Assembly: GCA_050014015.1 (NCBI GenBank)
Contig: JBEKEC010000004.1
Location: 62,001 to 126,000 of the forward strand
Length of the DNA stretch: 64,000 nt
Direction of reading: 5' to 3'
Source: PALSA-1353 sp050014015
GTDB lineage: Bacteria; Planctomycetota; Phycisphaerae; Tepidisphaerales; Tepidisphaeraceae
The position numbers were made by a program, and so were the translations under genes. Positions 1 through 7,196 of the stretch are shown here, piece after piece; the stretch's first letter is position 1, and each line of letters begins with the position of its first letter. The notes beneath the pieces are model-generated. The model worked only from the letters and a program-made list of their open reading frames with translations. It searched no databases and was not told the DNA's origin.

Positions 1-181
1 GCACCAGCATTTGCCCATTCCGCGTGACCTTCAGGTTCCCTTTGTCATCCTCAACGGCTTGGGCATCAACCATCGCGCCGAGCATCGACCACACCTCCCG
101 CCATTGCAGGTTATGCGGCATCGGGTGTTGGAATACGCGCTGGTAAACCTTCTGGTGAGGGCCGGATAACTGTGATTCCAT
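1..181 (-). CDS. Conserved small hypothetical protein (3' end outside window)
   Basis: The reading frame starts with ATG at 181, has an AGGAG ribosome site eight bases upstream, and runs off the left edge with no stop. The visible 60 residues begin MESQLSGPHQKVYQRVF and contain the phrase HNLQWREVWSML. I recall similar short proteins in other bacteria but know no function for them. It is the most distal of several minus-strand small genes and may be co-transcribed with the RRM gene, whose stop lies 36 bp upstream of this start. Start choice is good; function is unknown. Confidence 0.6.
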   Translation of the reverse strand, partial: MESQLSGPHQKVYQRVFQHPMPHNLQWREVWSMLGAMVDAQAVEDDKGNLKVTRNGQMLV

Positions 182-217
182 TTTGATTCTCCTATTGCCT
201 ATGGCCGTCTTTTCCAG

Positions 218-526
218 TTACTCGTCGCCCATCATGTTCATTGGACCGAACATCTGCTGATGTTCCGCGACCTGGTTCTCCGTGCTTTCGTTCCAGCAGA
301 CCGAAAGCACGCGGCCATCGTGCTCCCGCTGATTCAGCGCGGCGATCGCCGCCGTACCGCTTTCGTCGGATTCCATTTCTATGAACCCGACGCCGGTGCT
401 CCGGCCTGTTACAAAGTGTTTGGCGATCATCGCGCTTCGCACAACGCCATGCGCTTCGAACAACCGCTGAAGGCCGAGGCTATCGACGGAAACGGACAAA
501 TTGACGACATGGATAAGTCGCGCCAT
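218..526 (-). CDS. RRM-domain RNA-binding protein
   Basis: A 102-residue protein made almost entirely of one RNA recognition motif. RNP2-like residues (LIHVVNLS) lie at the N terminus and an RNP1-like stretch (STGVGFIEM) near residue 45; the conserved aromatics of RNP1 are partly replaced. The C-terminal tail is Met- and Gln-rich. Single-RRM proteins of this size in bacteria bind single-stranded RNA and are often cold- or stress-induced; no target can be read here. ATG at 526 has a GAGAG motif about 9 bases upstream, better than the further-upstream ATG at 553. It sits in a run of small stress-type genes. Confidence 0.82.
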   Translation of the reverse strand: MARLIHVVNLSVSVDSLGLQRLFEAHGVVRSAMIAKHFVTGRSTGVGFIEMESDESGTAAIAALNQREHDGRVLSVCWNESTENQVAEHQQMFGPMNMMGDE

Positions 527-595
527 TTCATGCTCTCGTTTCTCGCGGTTCATTGCCTAGGCACGACACGAGGAACCACGCCTGCGACCCGCTCG

Positions 596-724
596 TTACG
601 CGCGTGCCGCGACAGGGGCGTCAGCGAGGTGCAACTGGGTTTCCGAGGCGCCCGAGGCGGATAGAATCGCCTTGGCCCGGGTGTGTTGATCGAAAATCGC
701 AACGACTGAATTCTTGTCCAACAT
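596..724 (-). CDS. 42-residue protein resembling the N terminus of the DUF1269/YflT-like stress family
   Basis: ATG at 724, with AGGA about nine bases upstream, opens a 42-codon frame ending in TAA. The start, MLDKNSVVAIFDQHTRAKAI, matches from memory the first beta-alpha unit of general stress proteins that continue with a glycine-rich membrane segment. Here the frame stops right after that unit, so it is either a truncated relative or a genuine mini-version. The clean ribosome site suggests it is translated. Family assignment is from memory and tentative. Confidence 0.5.
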   Translation of the reverse strand: MLDKNSVVAIFDQHTRAKAILSASGASETQLHLADAPVAARA

Positions 725-781
725 GCTATTATTCCTGAAATGGCCCGGAAGCGTCTGGCCTCCCTGCCGTATAAGCTTTGC

Positions 782-976
782 CTACTTGTGTCCCAAATCC
801 TGCACCTGTTGCTGCGCGCTGGCCTTGTCTTGGTCGAGCTTGTCCTTGTCCACCGTCACGGTGACGGTGCGCTGGCCATTGGCATCATGTGATTCCGCAT
901 GGAACCAGCCGCGGTAATATCCAATGCCCGCCACCACAAACAACGCCACTACGAGTATGCCCAGAAGCCGAATCAT
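782..976 (-). CDS. Small single-pass membrane protein
   Basis: 64 residues. Positions 3-20 form one transmembrane helix (LLGILVVALFVVAGIGYY), followed by a charged region with a TVTVTVDKDKLDQDK stretch and a Gln-rich helical tail, so most of the protein should project from the membrane. AAGGAG lies seven bases before the ATG. No catalytic motif is visible. It is grouped with stress-type genes on the same strand; function unknown. Confidence 0.7.
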   Translation of the reverse strand: MIRLLGILVVALFVVAGIGYYRGWFHAESHDANGQRTVTVTVDKDKLDQDKASAQQQVQDLGHK

Positions 977-1036
977 CCGCGTCTCCTTGATGGTTTGTTC
1001 ACCATCTGTTTTTCCGGCCGCCGTGGGCCTCCGTTT

Positions 1037-1447
1037 TCACGTTTTGCCCCCGGCGATGAAATTTCCGGACGGCACGTTGCCCGAGAGCTGAAACACTTGC
1101 ACCATCGTGCCGGTCGTGAAGACCTGGACGACCGCGCCGGACATCGGTTCCACTTCCGCGGTGGCTTCGCGCACGTCCATTCCGGTGATTCGCTTGATTT
1201 CCTGTCGGAGCGTCTCGGATGCGTTGTGAAACAACTGTCGGTGGAACTCTTGCACCTTGGCGGCGCCTTGCGGGCTCTGCGCCATCGCCTGTTCGGCCGG
1301 CGACAATGCGCCGTGCAGCGTGACCACCAGCGTGTCCCCGCTGAGCACCACGCTCACCGACTTCGGCGCGTGGCCCGTCCGTTGCTGCTGGAACGTGGTT
1401 GCCGCTTCAGCAATCCGCTGCGCCATCGTTGGAGTGGGCTGAAGCAT
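1037..1447 (-). CDS. DUF2294 / MpsC-like protein (first copy)
   Basis: 136 residues. The core contains the family's typical layout: an N-terminal helix, then a strand-rich segment (SVSVVLSGDTLVVTLHGALSPAEQ) followed by a long helix and a final strand pair. DUF2294 proteins are named after MpsC, linked to a sodium-translocating membrane-potential system in Staphylococcus; the biochemical role in other phyla is not established. A second copy lies at 3557-3937. Its own leader RNA (structured element with terminator) sits 187 bp upstream, so expression is probably controlled by attenuation. No obvious ribosome site problem. Confidence 0.8.
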   Translation of the reverse strand: MLQPTPTMAQRIAEAATTFQQQRTGHAPKSVSVVLSGDTLVVTLHGALSPAEQAMAQSPQGAAKVQEFHRQLFHNASETLRQEIKRITGMDVREATAEVEPMSGAVVQVFTTGTMVQVFQLSGNVPSGNFIAGGKT

Positions 1448-1633
1448 TGCATTCCTTTCCGGCGGTTCATGCCGCCCGCATCGTTAAAGGAGGGAGGTTT
1501 GCCGGCAAAACTTGCGACTTGCCGGCAAACCTCTCGGGTTGTTGCTCAGTATGAAGCCGACACGTCGTTTTCAACCACTTCGTTTTTCAACTGTGTGTCC
1601 GGTTTCATTTCAAAATCTGCCTTCGCCATCGGC

Positions 1634-1746
1634 AAAAAAAACCGGCGTGATTGAGTCCCGAGGCTTCGGGATTCAATCACGTCGGCTTACTCTGCAGCTG
1701 GCCTCCCGGCGAACCGGGGTGCCTTTCATTTAGTCGTCCGACGGCT
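1634..1746 (-). ncRNA. Candidate cis-regulatory leader RNA, copy A, upstream of the DUF2294 gene
   Basis: Read on the minus strand this has two parts. The 5' domain is closed by CGUCGG pairing with CCGACG and carries conserved GGACGACUAAAUGA on one side and GAGUAAGCCGA on the other, with an inner GGC/GCC plus CCCGG-UUCG-CCGGG hairpin. Its closing 3' strand also belongs to a long GC-rich terminator hairpin (loop AGCC) followed by eight U residues. Sharing one strand between two helices is the hallmark of a transcription attenuator. Copies B, C and D carry the same conserved segments. I could not match it to a known riboswitch class from memory. Confidence 0.75.
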
Positions 1747-1854
1747 TGATTTCATTCATTATGCAGGAATCATTAGCTTCCGCATCACCCTATAGTTTAT
1801 GACCATGGCTGGGAGATAGCAATAGACAATATCGTTCTCCCCCACATTTTTCGC

Positions 1855-2418
1855 TCATGATTGAACGGCCAGAAGATCCATCAGCCGATCGTGAAAATCC
1901 CCGCACTGCTTCGCCAGGTTCTCCAGAAAACCCTTGCGGCCAGGATCGGCTTCTTCCTCATCCAAGGCTTTGCACAACTGCATGGCGTAGTTCGTCGCCT
2001 CGGCCTGCGTGAAGATCAGCCGACGCTCAAATTCCTTCCCGCTGGTAGTCAAAAGCGATTTCTCATCGTCCCCGGCCTGCAAATCCCGGCTCCTCTGCTC
2101 CATATACGGCAGGTCCGGTACGTCATATTCGATTCGGTTATTCTGCTTGGGGAACTCATCCATCCGTTTGCTTGCCGCCTGACACGCGCTGCCGATTTCC
2201 TTGACGAGGCGTTTTACCGGATCATCGGCGCTTTTGATAATGAAGATTTCCCCGACGTCGCTTTCATCTTTCATGAGCTTATAGAGCAGGCTGTAGCCTT
2301 CATTGTGCTGGCGAAACAGGCCGCCGTTTTCCGAAGGGGGTTTGGGGGTTGACGAGCAACCGCCTAGTGCCAGGGCGCAGGCGAAAAGGAGAAGGTCTTT
2401 CCAGAATTTCCTCCGCAT
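1855..2418 (-). CDS. Lipoprotein of unknown function
   Basis: 187 residues from ATG 2418, preceded by AAGGG. The N terminus MRRKFWKDLLLFACALALGG with Cys next is a classic lipoprotein signal (lipobox ALGGC). The mature protein is charged and mostly helical, with motifs such as SDVGEIFIIKSADDPVKRLVKEI. I do not recognise a domain. A longer upstream extension of the same frame is rejected because it would bury the signal peptide. Probably an envelope protein; neighbours are another lipoprotein and stress-type genes. Confidence 0.72.
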   Translation of the reverse strand: MRRKFWKDLLLFACALALGGCSSTPKPPSENGGLFRQHNEGYSLLYKLMKDESDVGEIFIIKSADDPVKRLVKEIGSACQAASKRMDEFPKQNNRIEYDVPDLPYMEQRSRDLQAGDDEKSLLTTSGKEFERRLIFTQAEATNYAMQLCKALDEEEADPGRKGFLENLAKQCGDFHDRLMDLLAVQS

Positions 2419-2489
2419 GGAACCCTTATAACATTGCAGCGGGCAGACGATCCACCCCTGCAACGCTGACGGCCTCGTTGAACGCCGGT

Positions 2490-2825
2490 TTACTCTGCGG
2501 GCAGAAAGTAAATGCGATGCTGAGCCCCTTGGGCCAGCTTGTCCGCGACAACGCGGTCGTTGATCTTGACCGAGAAGGTGCTCGGTTCGACCTTGACCTC
2601 CTCGTTCATTGCTATCGGACCGGAATAATCGATGCGATCGTTGGTCACATCGTACGCCCAGATCCTGCCATACGACGGCGCCGTGTAGGAAAGATGATCG
2701 TTGCCCGAACTGGCGACCGTCGCATTCGCGGGGATGTTGCTCGATCGATCGGTCGCGCAACCGCTCAAAATCGCCGAAGTGAGCGCCCAGATGATGGGCA
2801 AAGCAAAAGAACGCGTGCGGATCAT
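2490..2825 (-). CDS. Small lipoprotein
   Basis: 111 residues from ATG 2825, with GGGGAGG six bases upstream. Signal peptide MIRTRSFALPIIWALTSAIL followed by lipobox LSGC at about residue 23. The mature part is beta-rich (RIWAYDVTNDRIDYSGPIAMNEE), ending HRIYFLPAE. It resembles small outer-membrane-type lipoproteins but no named domain is recognised. It lies 71 bp before the next lipoprotein on the same strand, so the two may be co-transcribed. Confidence 0.72.
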   Translation of the reverse strand: MIRTRSFALPIIWALTSAILSGCATDRSSNIPANATVASSGNDHLSYTAPSYGRIWAYDVTNDRIDYSGPIAMNEEVKVEPSTFSVKINDRVVADKLAQGAQHRIYFLPAE

Positions 2826-3066
2826 AAATGCCTCCCCAAAAAAAGCGTCACTGAAACGCCATGGAATCCCAGTGCCAGACACGTGCCCGATGTCCGACCT
2901 TCTTGGTCTAAGTCGATATTGGATAACGCAACTGCCGGCGAACACCTAAATAGCTCCTCCTTGAAGCGAAACTGGCCGAATCGCGGAAATAGCGGCATTT
3001 TCAGGCATTTTCGAGCGGCGGCACCTTCGCTTTTCCGTGGAGCCATTTGGCTCGGTTTTCAGCAGT

Positions 3067-3285
3067 TCAAAACAGGCAGTAGAAGACCAGAATCGTCAGC
3101 ATCGCGACAATCCCCAATCCAACGGCGAAATCCGGCCCGGTCGATGCGCGATTGAGTTCGTCCGGGTCATGGCAGCTTTCGCCGCAGCCCTGGCAACGCC
3201 ATCGGAAGCGCATCGTGGACGACTCCAGGCAGCCCCGTAGAATCTTCCGGCATCCGCAACGTGGACATGAAAGACGCCAGCCCAT
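3067..3285 (-). CDS. Zinc-ribbon membrane protein
   Basis: 72 residues from ATG 3285; AGGGAGG six bases upstream decides this start over the ATG 18 bases earlier. Two CxxC-type knuckles (CPRCGC near residue 7, CQGCGESC near 32) form a zinc ribbon, and the C terminus is one hydrophobic helix (VGLGIVAMLTILVFYCLF). The first half resembles ribbons seen in transposases and transcription factors, but here it is joined to a membrane anchor. It is the first gene after leader RNA copy B, which should control its transcription. Confidence 0.65.
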   Translation of the reverse strand: MGWRLSCPRCGCRKILRGCLESSTMRFRWRCQGCGESCHDPDELNRASTGPDFAVGLGIVAMLTILVFYCLF

Positions 3286-3324
3286 GACAACCTCCCTCTT
3301 CAAAACCCGTCTTCACCCATGGCG

Positions 3325-3441
3325 AAAAAAAAAACCGACGTGATTGAATCCCGAGGCTTCGGGATTCCATCACGTCGGATTACTCTGCAACCGGCCACCC
3401 GGCGAACCGGGCTGCCTTTCATTTAGTCGTCCGACGGCTTG
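3325..3441 (-). ncRNA. Candidate cis-regulatory leader RNA, copy B, upstream of the zinc-ribbon gene
   Basis: Same architecture as copy A: closing helix CGUCGG/CCGACG, conserved GGACGACUAAAUGA and GAGUAA segments, inner CCCGG-UUCG-CCGGG hairpin, then a long terminator hairpin with AGCC loop and a run of ten U. Base changes between A and B tend to fall in paired regions and loops and leave the conserved single-stranded segments intact. One deviation is AGUAAUCC instead of AGUAAGCC. It ends about 40 bp before the zinc-ribbon start. Confidence 0.75.
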
Positions 3442-3556
3442 TATTTATTCTTCATGCCGAACCCATTGGCTCCCGCACTTCTCCACACCCTAAAACCCCG
3501 ACCGCGAAATAGCAACGATCAATATCGAACTTTCGGGGAAATCGTGAGAATAAGTC

Positions 3557-3937
3557 CTACTTTTTCTTCGTCTCTCGGAACAACGGCGACTCGGCCAGCG
3601 TGAAAATCACGATCTCCTCGCCGGTCAGGGTACTGATGTCGTGATGCAGGCTCAGCACCTTGACGTCGGTGATGCCCTGTACCATTGCCTCCATGGTCGG
3701 CCGCGCCGTCTCAATCAAATGGGTCCGCACCTGCTTGAGCAGGTCTCTGCCTTTCTCCGCCGCCAGCGTCTTGACCAGGTGCTGCTCGGCCGCGGTCAAT
3801 ACGCCTTTGAGCCGGACCACAACCAGATCGTCGATCAGATGCGCGCGAATGTCTTTCGGCCCCCGGCCCATGTACTCCTGTTCGAATCGGCTCATGCCCT
3901 CCGAAACGGCGCTTTCGATTTCGCCCTGAGTCTTCAT
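3557..3937 (-). CDS. DUF2294 / MpsC-like protein (second copy)
   Basis: 126 residues. The sequence EYMGRGPKDIRAHLIDDLVV followed by VRLKGVLTAAEQ is the clear DUF2294 signature, more canonical than the 1037-1447 copy. The remainder is a long helix and a C-terminal strand pair. The start is uncertain: ATG 3937 gives the family-typical N terminus (MKTQGEIESAVSEGM), while an in-frame ATG at 3958 adds seven residues; neither has a good ribosome site. Leader RNA B lies downstream, so this gene is not obviously under that control. Confidence 0.8.
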   Translation of the reverse strand: MKTQGEIESAVSEGMSRFEQEYMGRGPKDIRAHLIDDLVVVRLKGVLTAAEQHLVKTLAAEKGRDLLKQVRTHLIETARPTMEAMVQGITDVKVLSLHHDISTLTGEEIVIFTLAESPLFRETKKK

Positions 3938-4053
3938 AGACGAAACGCAATATATCATTTATTCCGGCAATTGTCTTGCTTCATCGACCCTTGGGCGTAT
4001 GATGAACGTTCTTGCGGCGCCGCATAGATCAGCTCGCCGCAATATATCGAAGT

Positions 4054-4165
4054 CATCGGATGACTAAATAAGGGGTAACTCGGCCAACGGCCGGGAGACC
4101 CGTTAGCGAGTAAGCCGACTCAAATGAATCCCGAAACCTCGGGATTCGGCTGTGTTGGCTTTTTT
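4054..4165 (+). ncRNA. Candidate cis-regulatory leader RNA, copy C, upstream of the GlsB-like gene
   Basis: 5' domain: UCGGAUGACUAAAUAAGGGG, a CUCGGCC-AAC-GGCCGGG hairpin, ACCCGUUAGCGAGUAAGCCGA. The outer UCGG/CCGA, the CUAA/UUAG and the GGGU/ACCC pairings stack into one arm. The closing strand GCCGAC is reused in the following terminator (UCCCGA-aacc-UCGGGA core, GUUGGC, U6). Copy C is nearly identical to copy D in the conserved segments and matches A and B in GGAYGACUAAAU and GAGUAAGCC. The ATG of the next gene is 36 bp after the U-tract. Confidence 0.78.
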
Positions 4166-4201
4166 GTTGCTCGGAGCGCCGTTTCGCAAAGGAGATGTAC
4201 C

Positions 4202-4465
4202 ATGTTAATTGGCGTCGCCGGTTGGATCGTGTTGGGATTGATCGCCGGGTTCATTGCCACCAAGCTCGTCAATCTGCGAGGGGATGACCCTAAAATGGGC
4301 ATCTGCTTGGCCGCTACGGGGGCGTTGATCGGGGGCTGGCTTTACAGTCTGTTCAGCGGAAGCGCCGTGACGGGATTCAACGGCAAGAGCCTCATGTTCG
4401 CCGCCATCGCGGCGGTTGTCGTGCTGGTGGGCTGGCATGGTTGGCGGCGGAGCTCCGCCTCTTAA
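4202..4465 (+). CDS. GlsB/YeaQ/YmgE family stress-response membrane protein
   Basis: 87 residues with three hydrophobic segments (about 3-22, 32-50 and 66-80). The opening GVAGWIVLGLIAGFIATKLV and the central DPKMGICLAATGALIGGWL phrase are typical of the transglycosylase-associated/GlsB family of small inner-membrane proteins induced in stress. AAGGAG stands nine bases upstream of ATG 4202. Leader RNA copy C immediately precedes it. The next gene's ribosome site overlaps its stop, so the two are probably one operon. Confidence 0.85.
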   Translation: MLIGVAGWIVLGLIAGFIATKLVNLRGDDPKMGICLAATGALIGGWLYSLFSGSAVTGFNGKSLMFAAIAAVVVLVGWHGWRRSSAS

Positions 4466-4479
4466 GGAGGATTGACCGC

Positions 4480-5853
4480 ATGCGTCTCTATCTGATCAAC
4501 CCAGGCAATCCTTTGGTCAGCATGTCCCAGCCGAGCCGCTGGCGAAGATATCGGGTATGGAAACCGTTGGGATTGATGGTCATCGCCGGCGTGACGCCCG
4601 CGGAATGGGACGTGACCATCCTCGACGAAAATCTGGGCGTGCCCGATTACTCGCGCCTGCCCAAACCCGACCTCGTCGGCATCACGGCGTTCACCTCCCA
4701 ATCCCCTCGCGCCTATGAAATCGCGGCTGTCTTCCGGAGGGTCGGCGTTCCCGTGATCATGGGCGGCATTCATGCCTCGATGTGTCCCGATGAGGCGTTG
4801 GCGAACGTGGACGCCGTCGTCAAAGGCGAGGCCGAAACCATCTGGCCCACCGTCCTGGCCGACGTGGCGCGCGGCACGCTCCGCCCGCTCTACGAAGGAA
4901 ATTTCGTCGATCTGGAGTCCGTTCCCTCGGCACGCCACGATCTCCTGACCGATGGCTATGCCTTTGGCTCGATCCAGACCACGCGCGGCTGTCCGTTGAA
5001 TTGCCATTTCTGCAGCGTGTCGGCTTTCAATGGCCGCAGCTACCGTCATCGACCCATCGACGCCGTGGTGCGCGAGTTTGCTCAGATCCGCGAACGACTC
5101 GTCCTGGTTGTGGACGACAATCTCATCGGCACGCGCCCGGAACACCTGGCACGCGCCAAAGATCTCTTCCGCGCCATGATCGCCGCCAGGCTGAATAAGA
5201 AATGGGTCTGTCAGGTCACGGTCAACTTTGGCGAGGACGAGGAACTCCTGGAATTGGCCGCCCGCGCCGGGTGCGTCGGCGCCTTCATCGGCTTCGAATC
5301 CGTCACCAACGAGGGACTGGCCGAAATCGGCAAACGCTACAACATCCTCAAGGGCGGCAACCTCCGCGCCAGCGTCGCCCGCATCCACCGCCACGGTATA
5401 TTGGTCGTCGGATCTTTCATCATGGGATTGGATAGCGATACCCCCGGCGTGGGCAGACGCATCGCCAAGGCCGCAGCCCGTTACTCCGTCGATCTGCTTA
5501 ATCCCATCTTCCTCACGCCTCTGCCCGGCACCCGGTTGTGGGAGAACATGCAGGCCCAGGGCCGCATCGCCGCCAATCGTTTCCCCCAGGATTGGCGCTA
5601 CTACACCCTCAGCTTCCCCGTGGCACGGTTTCAGAATCTCTCCTGGGCTCAGATACTTTCGGAGATGGACGAGTCGTGGGGATGGTTCTACTCACCGTGG
5701 CGGATCCTCCGAAGGGTCATCGGCGGCCTCAGCCGCTGGCGAAGCCCACTCACCATGCTCGTCGCTAACCTCTCCTATCGCCGTAACTACCGCGCCGACC
5801 GGAAAAAGCTGGGAGACCTGGACCTATCGCTCGGGGCGGCTTGGAGCGTATGA
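4480..5853 (+). CDS. B12-binding domain radical SAM protein
   Basis: 457 residues. Residues 1-125 form a cobalamin-binding Rossmann-like domain (VGITAFTSQSPRAYEI, VIMGGIHASMCPDEAL, VVKGEAETIWP) and the radical SAM core begins with the cluster motif CPLNCHFC, Cys 171, 175 and 178. The C-terminal 100 residues are Trp-rich and family-typical. Such proteins methylate or rearrange unactivated carbons on lipids, hopanoids or natural products; the substrate cannot be read here. Start at ATG 4480 follows AAGGAGG and lies 15 bp after the GlsB-like gene. A related protein lies at 16701-17966. Confidence 0.88.
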   Translation: MRLYLINPGNPLVSMSQPSRWRRYRVWKPLGLMVIAGVTPAEWDVTILDENLGVPDYSRLPKPDLVGITAFTSQSPRAYEIAAVFRRVGVPVIMGGIHASMCPDEALANVDAVVKGEAETIWPTVLADVARGTLRPLYEGNFVDLESVPSARHDLLTDGYAFGSIQTTRGCPLNCHFCSVSAFNGRSYRHRPIDAVVREFAQIRERLVLVVDDNLIGTRPEHLARAKDLFRAMIAARLNKKWVCQVTVNFGEDEELLELAARAGCVGAFIGFESVTNEGLAEIGKRYNILKGGNLRASVARIHRHGILVVGSFIMGLDSDTPGVGRRIAKAAARYSVDLLNPIFLTPLPGTRLWENMQAQGRIAANRFPQDWRYYTLSFPVARFQNLSWAQILSEMDESWGWFYSPWRILRRVIGGLSRWRSPLTMLVANLSYRRNYRADRKKLGDLDLSLGAAWSV

Positions 5854-5981
5854 GCTTGAACCTCGTCGATGGATTGTCTGTACATTATTCCAAGATTGCA
5901 CTTGACTTACCGGTTGAGATGACTATCATTAGATGTTAGTGGAGCCTTAAATAAATCGGCTCCCGGAAGAAGATCGTGGTT

Positions 5982-6093
5982 CTCGGATGACTAAATAAGG
6001 GGTAGCTCGGCCAACGGCCGCGAGACCCGTTAGTGAGTAAGCCGACGCAATTGAATCCCGAAGGCTCGGGATTCGCATGCGTCGGCTTTTTTT
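5982..6093 (+). ncRNA. Candidate cis-regulatory leader RNA, copy D, upstream of a mini-membrane gene and csrA
   Basis: UCGGAUGACUAAAUAAGGGG, hairpin CUCGGCC-AAC-GGCCGCG, ACCCGUUAGUGAGUAAGCCGACG, then a terminator whose stem uses GCCGACGCA paired with UGCGUCGGC and ends in seven U. Between copies C and D the inner hairpin changes G to C in one arm and the CUAA/UUAG helix is retained. The next frames are the 37-residue protein at 6143 and csrA at 6292, so this RNA may gate csrA expression. Confidence 0.78.
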
Positions 6094-6142
6094 GTTTCTC
6101 GAAGCATGAAATGTCAGCCCTGGACGGATTCTGTGGAACAGC

Positions 6143-6256
6143 ATGAATCTTTTCGACACCATGTTCGGCCGGCGGAAAGAATTCTACGTCGGCGTTTTTG
6201 TTCTGGCGGCGATCTCCGCCGCGGCGTTGATTGCACTTAGGTTTATTTTTCGGTGA
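6143..6256 (+). CDS. 37-residue single-pass membrane protein
   Basis: ATG 6143 opens 37 codons: a positively charged start (MNLFDTMFGRRKEFY) and then one helix of about 20 residues (VGVFVLAAISAAALIALRFIF) ending in Arg. The positive-inside pattern fits a small inner-membrane protein. The ribosome site is weak. It lies between leader RNA copy D and csrA, 35 bp upstream of the latter, and may serve as a leader gene for it. No homologue is recognised. Confidence 0.45.
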   Translation: MNLFDTMFGRRKEFYVGVFVLAAISAAALIALRFIFR

Positions 6257-6291
6257 ACCGAGCGGTCGCTCATAACAACGGAGGATCCGTC

Positions 6292-6525
6292 ATGTTGGTC
6301 TTATCGAGAAGGAGCTCGGAATCAGTGGTCGTCGGAGACCCGGGAGGCCGCGCGGAGGAAATTCTCAAGGTCACCGTGCTTGAGATCGGCAGAGGCAAGG
6401 TGCGGTTGGGCTTCGAGGTTGCCAACGACATTCCTGTCAATCGTTGGGAAGTGTGGCAGCGCATTCGAGCCAGCGCCCGGCCCGAGGGTCCCCTGACAGA
6501 CCTCGCGCCGCCCGTTGCGCAATGA
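6292..6525 (+). CDS. csrA: CsrA/RsmA-type RNA-binding translational regulator
   Basis: 77 residues. The N terminus MLVLSRRSSESVVVGD and the C-terminal part (KVRLGFEVANDIPVNRWEVWQRI) are clear CsrA, including the RNA-contacting N-terminal Leu/Arg residues and the Arg in PVNR. CsrA homodimers bind GGA motifs in mRNA leaders and block ribosomes or alter stability. Compared with the 61-residue E. coli protein there is an 8-9 residue insertion (about positions 17-25) between strands 1 and 2 and a longer tail. Ribosome site CGGAGGA. Leader RNA D lies 200 bp upstream and itself contains GGA motifs. Confidence 0.92.
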   Translation: MLVLSRRSSESVVVGDPGGRAEEILKVTVLEIGRGKVRLGFEVANDIPVNRWEVWQRIRASARPEGPLTDLAPPVAQ

Positions 6526-6610
6526 ATCGCTGCGCGCGGTCAAACCGCGCCGCTACAGGCAGACAGGATTGCAGGGGGAGTCAGAACCGGAGCCAACAGT
6601 GTCTATTTCA

Positions 6611-6877
6611 ATGGAACGATTTGGATCGTTTGAGCAACTATCGGAGTCCCGCGTATCGAGCGGATTGCGAGGCTCGGCGTTTCCCTATCGGCTGCAGTGC
6701 CGCGCGTGCGGCTTTGAGCCCGTTGATGCGATCATTGGTCCGCCGCGCTGCCCCAAGTGCCATGGTTCTGCCTGGGAACGATTCGCATTTCCACGAAACC
6801 TGCTGATGAACGCCGACCGACGCGCCAACAACAGTCCGGCATTGCGATCGTCGTTCGCAACAGCGGATGCAATCTGA
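6611..6877 (+). CDS. Small zinc-ribbon protein
   Basis: 88 residues from ATG 6611. Two CxxC knuckles, CRAC near residue 26 and CPKC near 45, frame a rubredoxin-like ribbon (YRLQCRACGFEP ... PPRCPKCHGSAWERF). The tail after residue 60 is low complexity. The ribosome site is unclear and a longer frame from TTG 6515 exists, so the start is uncertain. A metal-binding or nucleic-acid-binding role is possible but unproven; it sits in the stress gene run after csrA. Confidence 0.6.
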   Translation: MERFGSFEQLSESRVSSGLRGSAFPYRLQCRACGFEPVDAIIGPPRCPKCHGSAWERFAFPRNLLMNADRRANNSPALRSSFATADAI

Positions 6878-6923
6878 GCCGATTCTCGGCGTTTGAAGTT
6901 CTCTTTCTCAATTGGAGCTGGAT

Positions 6924-7142
6924 ATGAGTACGCAACGTATTTTCGGAATCGTTCTGCTGGTGGTCGGAGTCGTCTTGCTGATCGTCGGCATGAACGCGTC
7001 CCACTCGGCGGCAGACCAACTAAGCAATACCTTCACCGGGCGATTCACCCACGAGACCGCCTGGTACATCTTCGGCGGCGGCGCGGCGGCCCTCTTCGGG
7101 CTGCTTCTCGTCCTGGTCGGTGCGCAAGGCAAAAACGCCTGA
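6924..7142 (+). CDS. DUF3185 family small membrane protein
   Basis: 72 residues with two transmembrane helices (about 5-24 and 48-68) and a short loop SHSAADQLSNTFTGRFTHET. This two-helix arrangement with a D/N-rich loop and final Gly-Lys tail is typical of DUF3185 proteins, which have no known function but recur in stress clusters. TTGGAGC precedes ATG 6924. It is followed 54 bp later by another small membrane gene on the same strand. Confidence 0.75.
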   Translation: MSTQRIFGIVLLVVGVVLLIVGMNASHSAADQLSNTFTGRFTHETAWYIFGGGAAALFGLLLVLVGAQGKNA

Positions 7143-7196
7143 CCGCCTGCCTTACGCCGCTTGAAGTGAAGATGCAAACGCATCGAAAGGAGCTTT

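Noticed and set aside
1634..1746. Known riboswitch classes (c-di-GMP, TPP, SAM, cobalamin, fluoride, guanidine) for the leader RNA
   Set aside because: Conserved segments do not fit the consensus of any class I can recall; a covariance search is the decisive test.
2418..2760. Upstream extension of the 1855-2418 lipoprotein frame
   Set aside because: It would place a signal peptide in mid-protein; ATG 2418 has the ribosome site.
4462..5394. 310-codon open frame on the minus strand
   Set aside because: Antisense to the radical SAM gene, with skewed composition; an expected shadow in GC-rich coding sequence.
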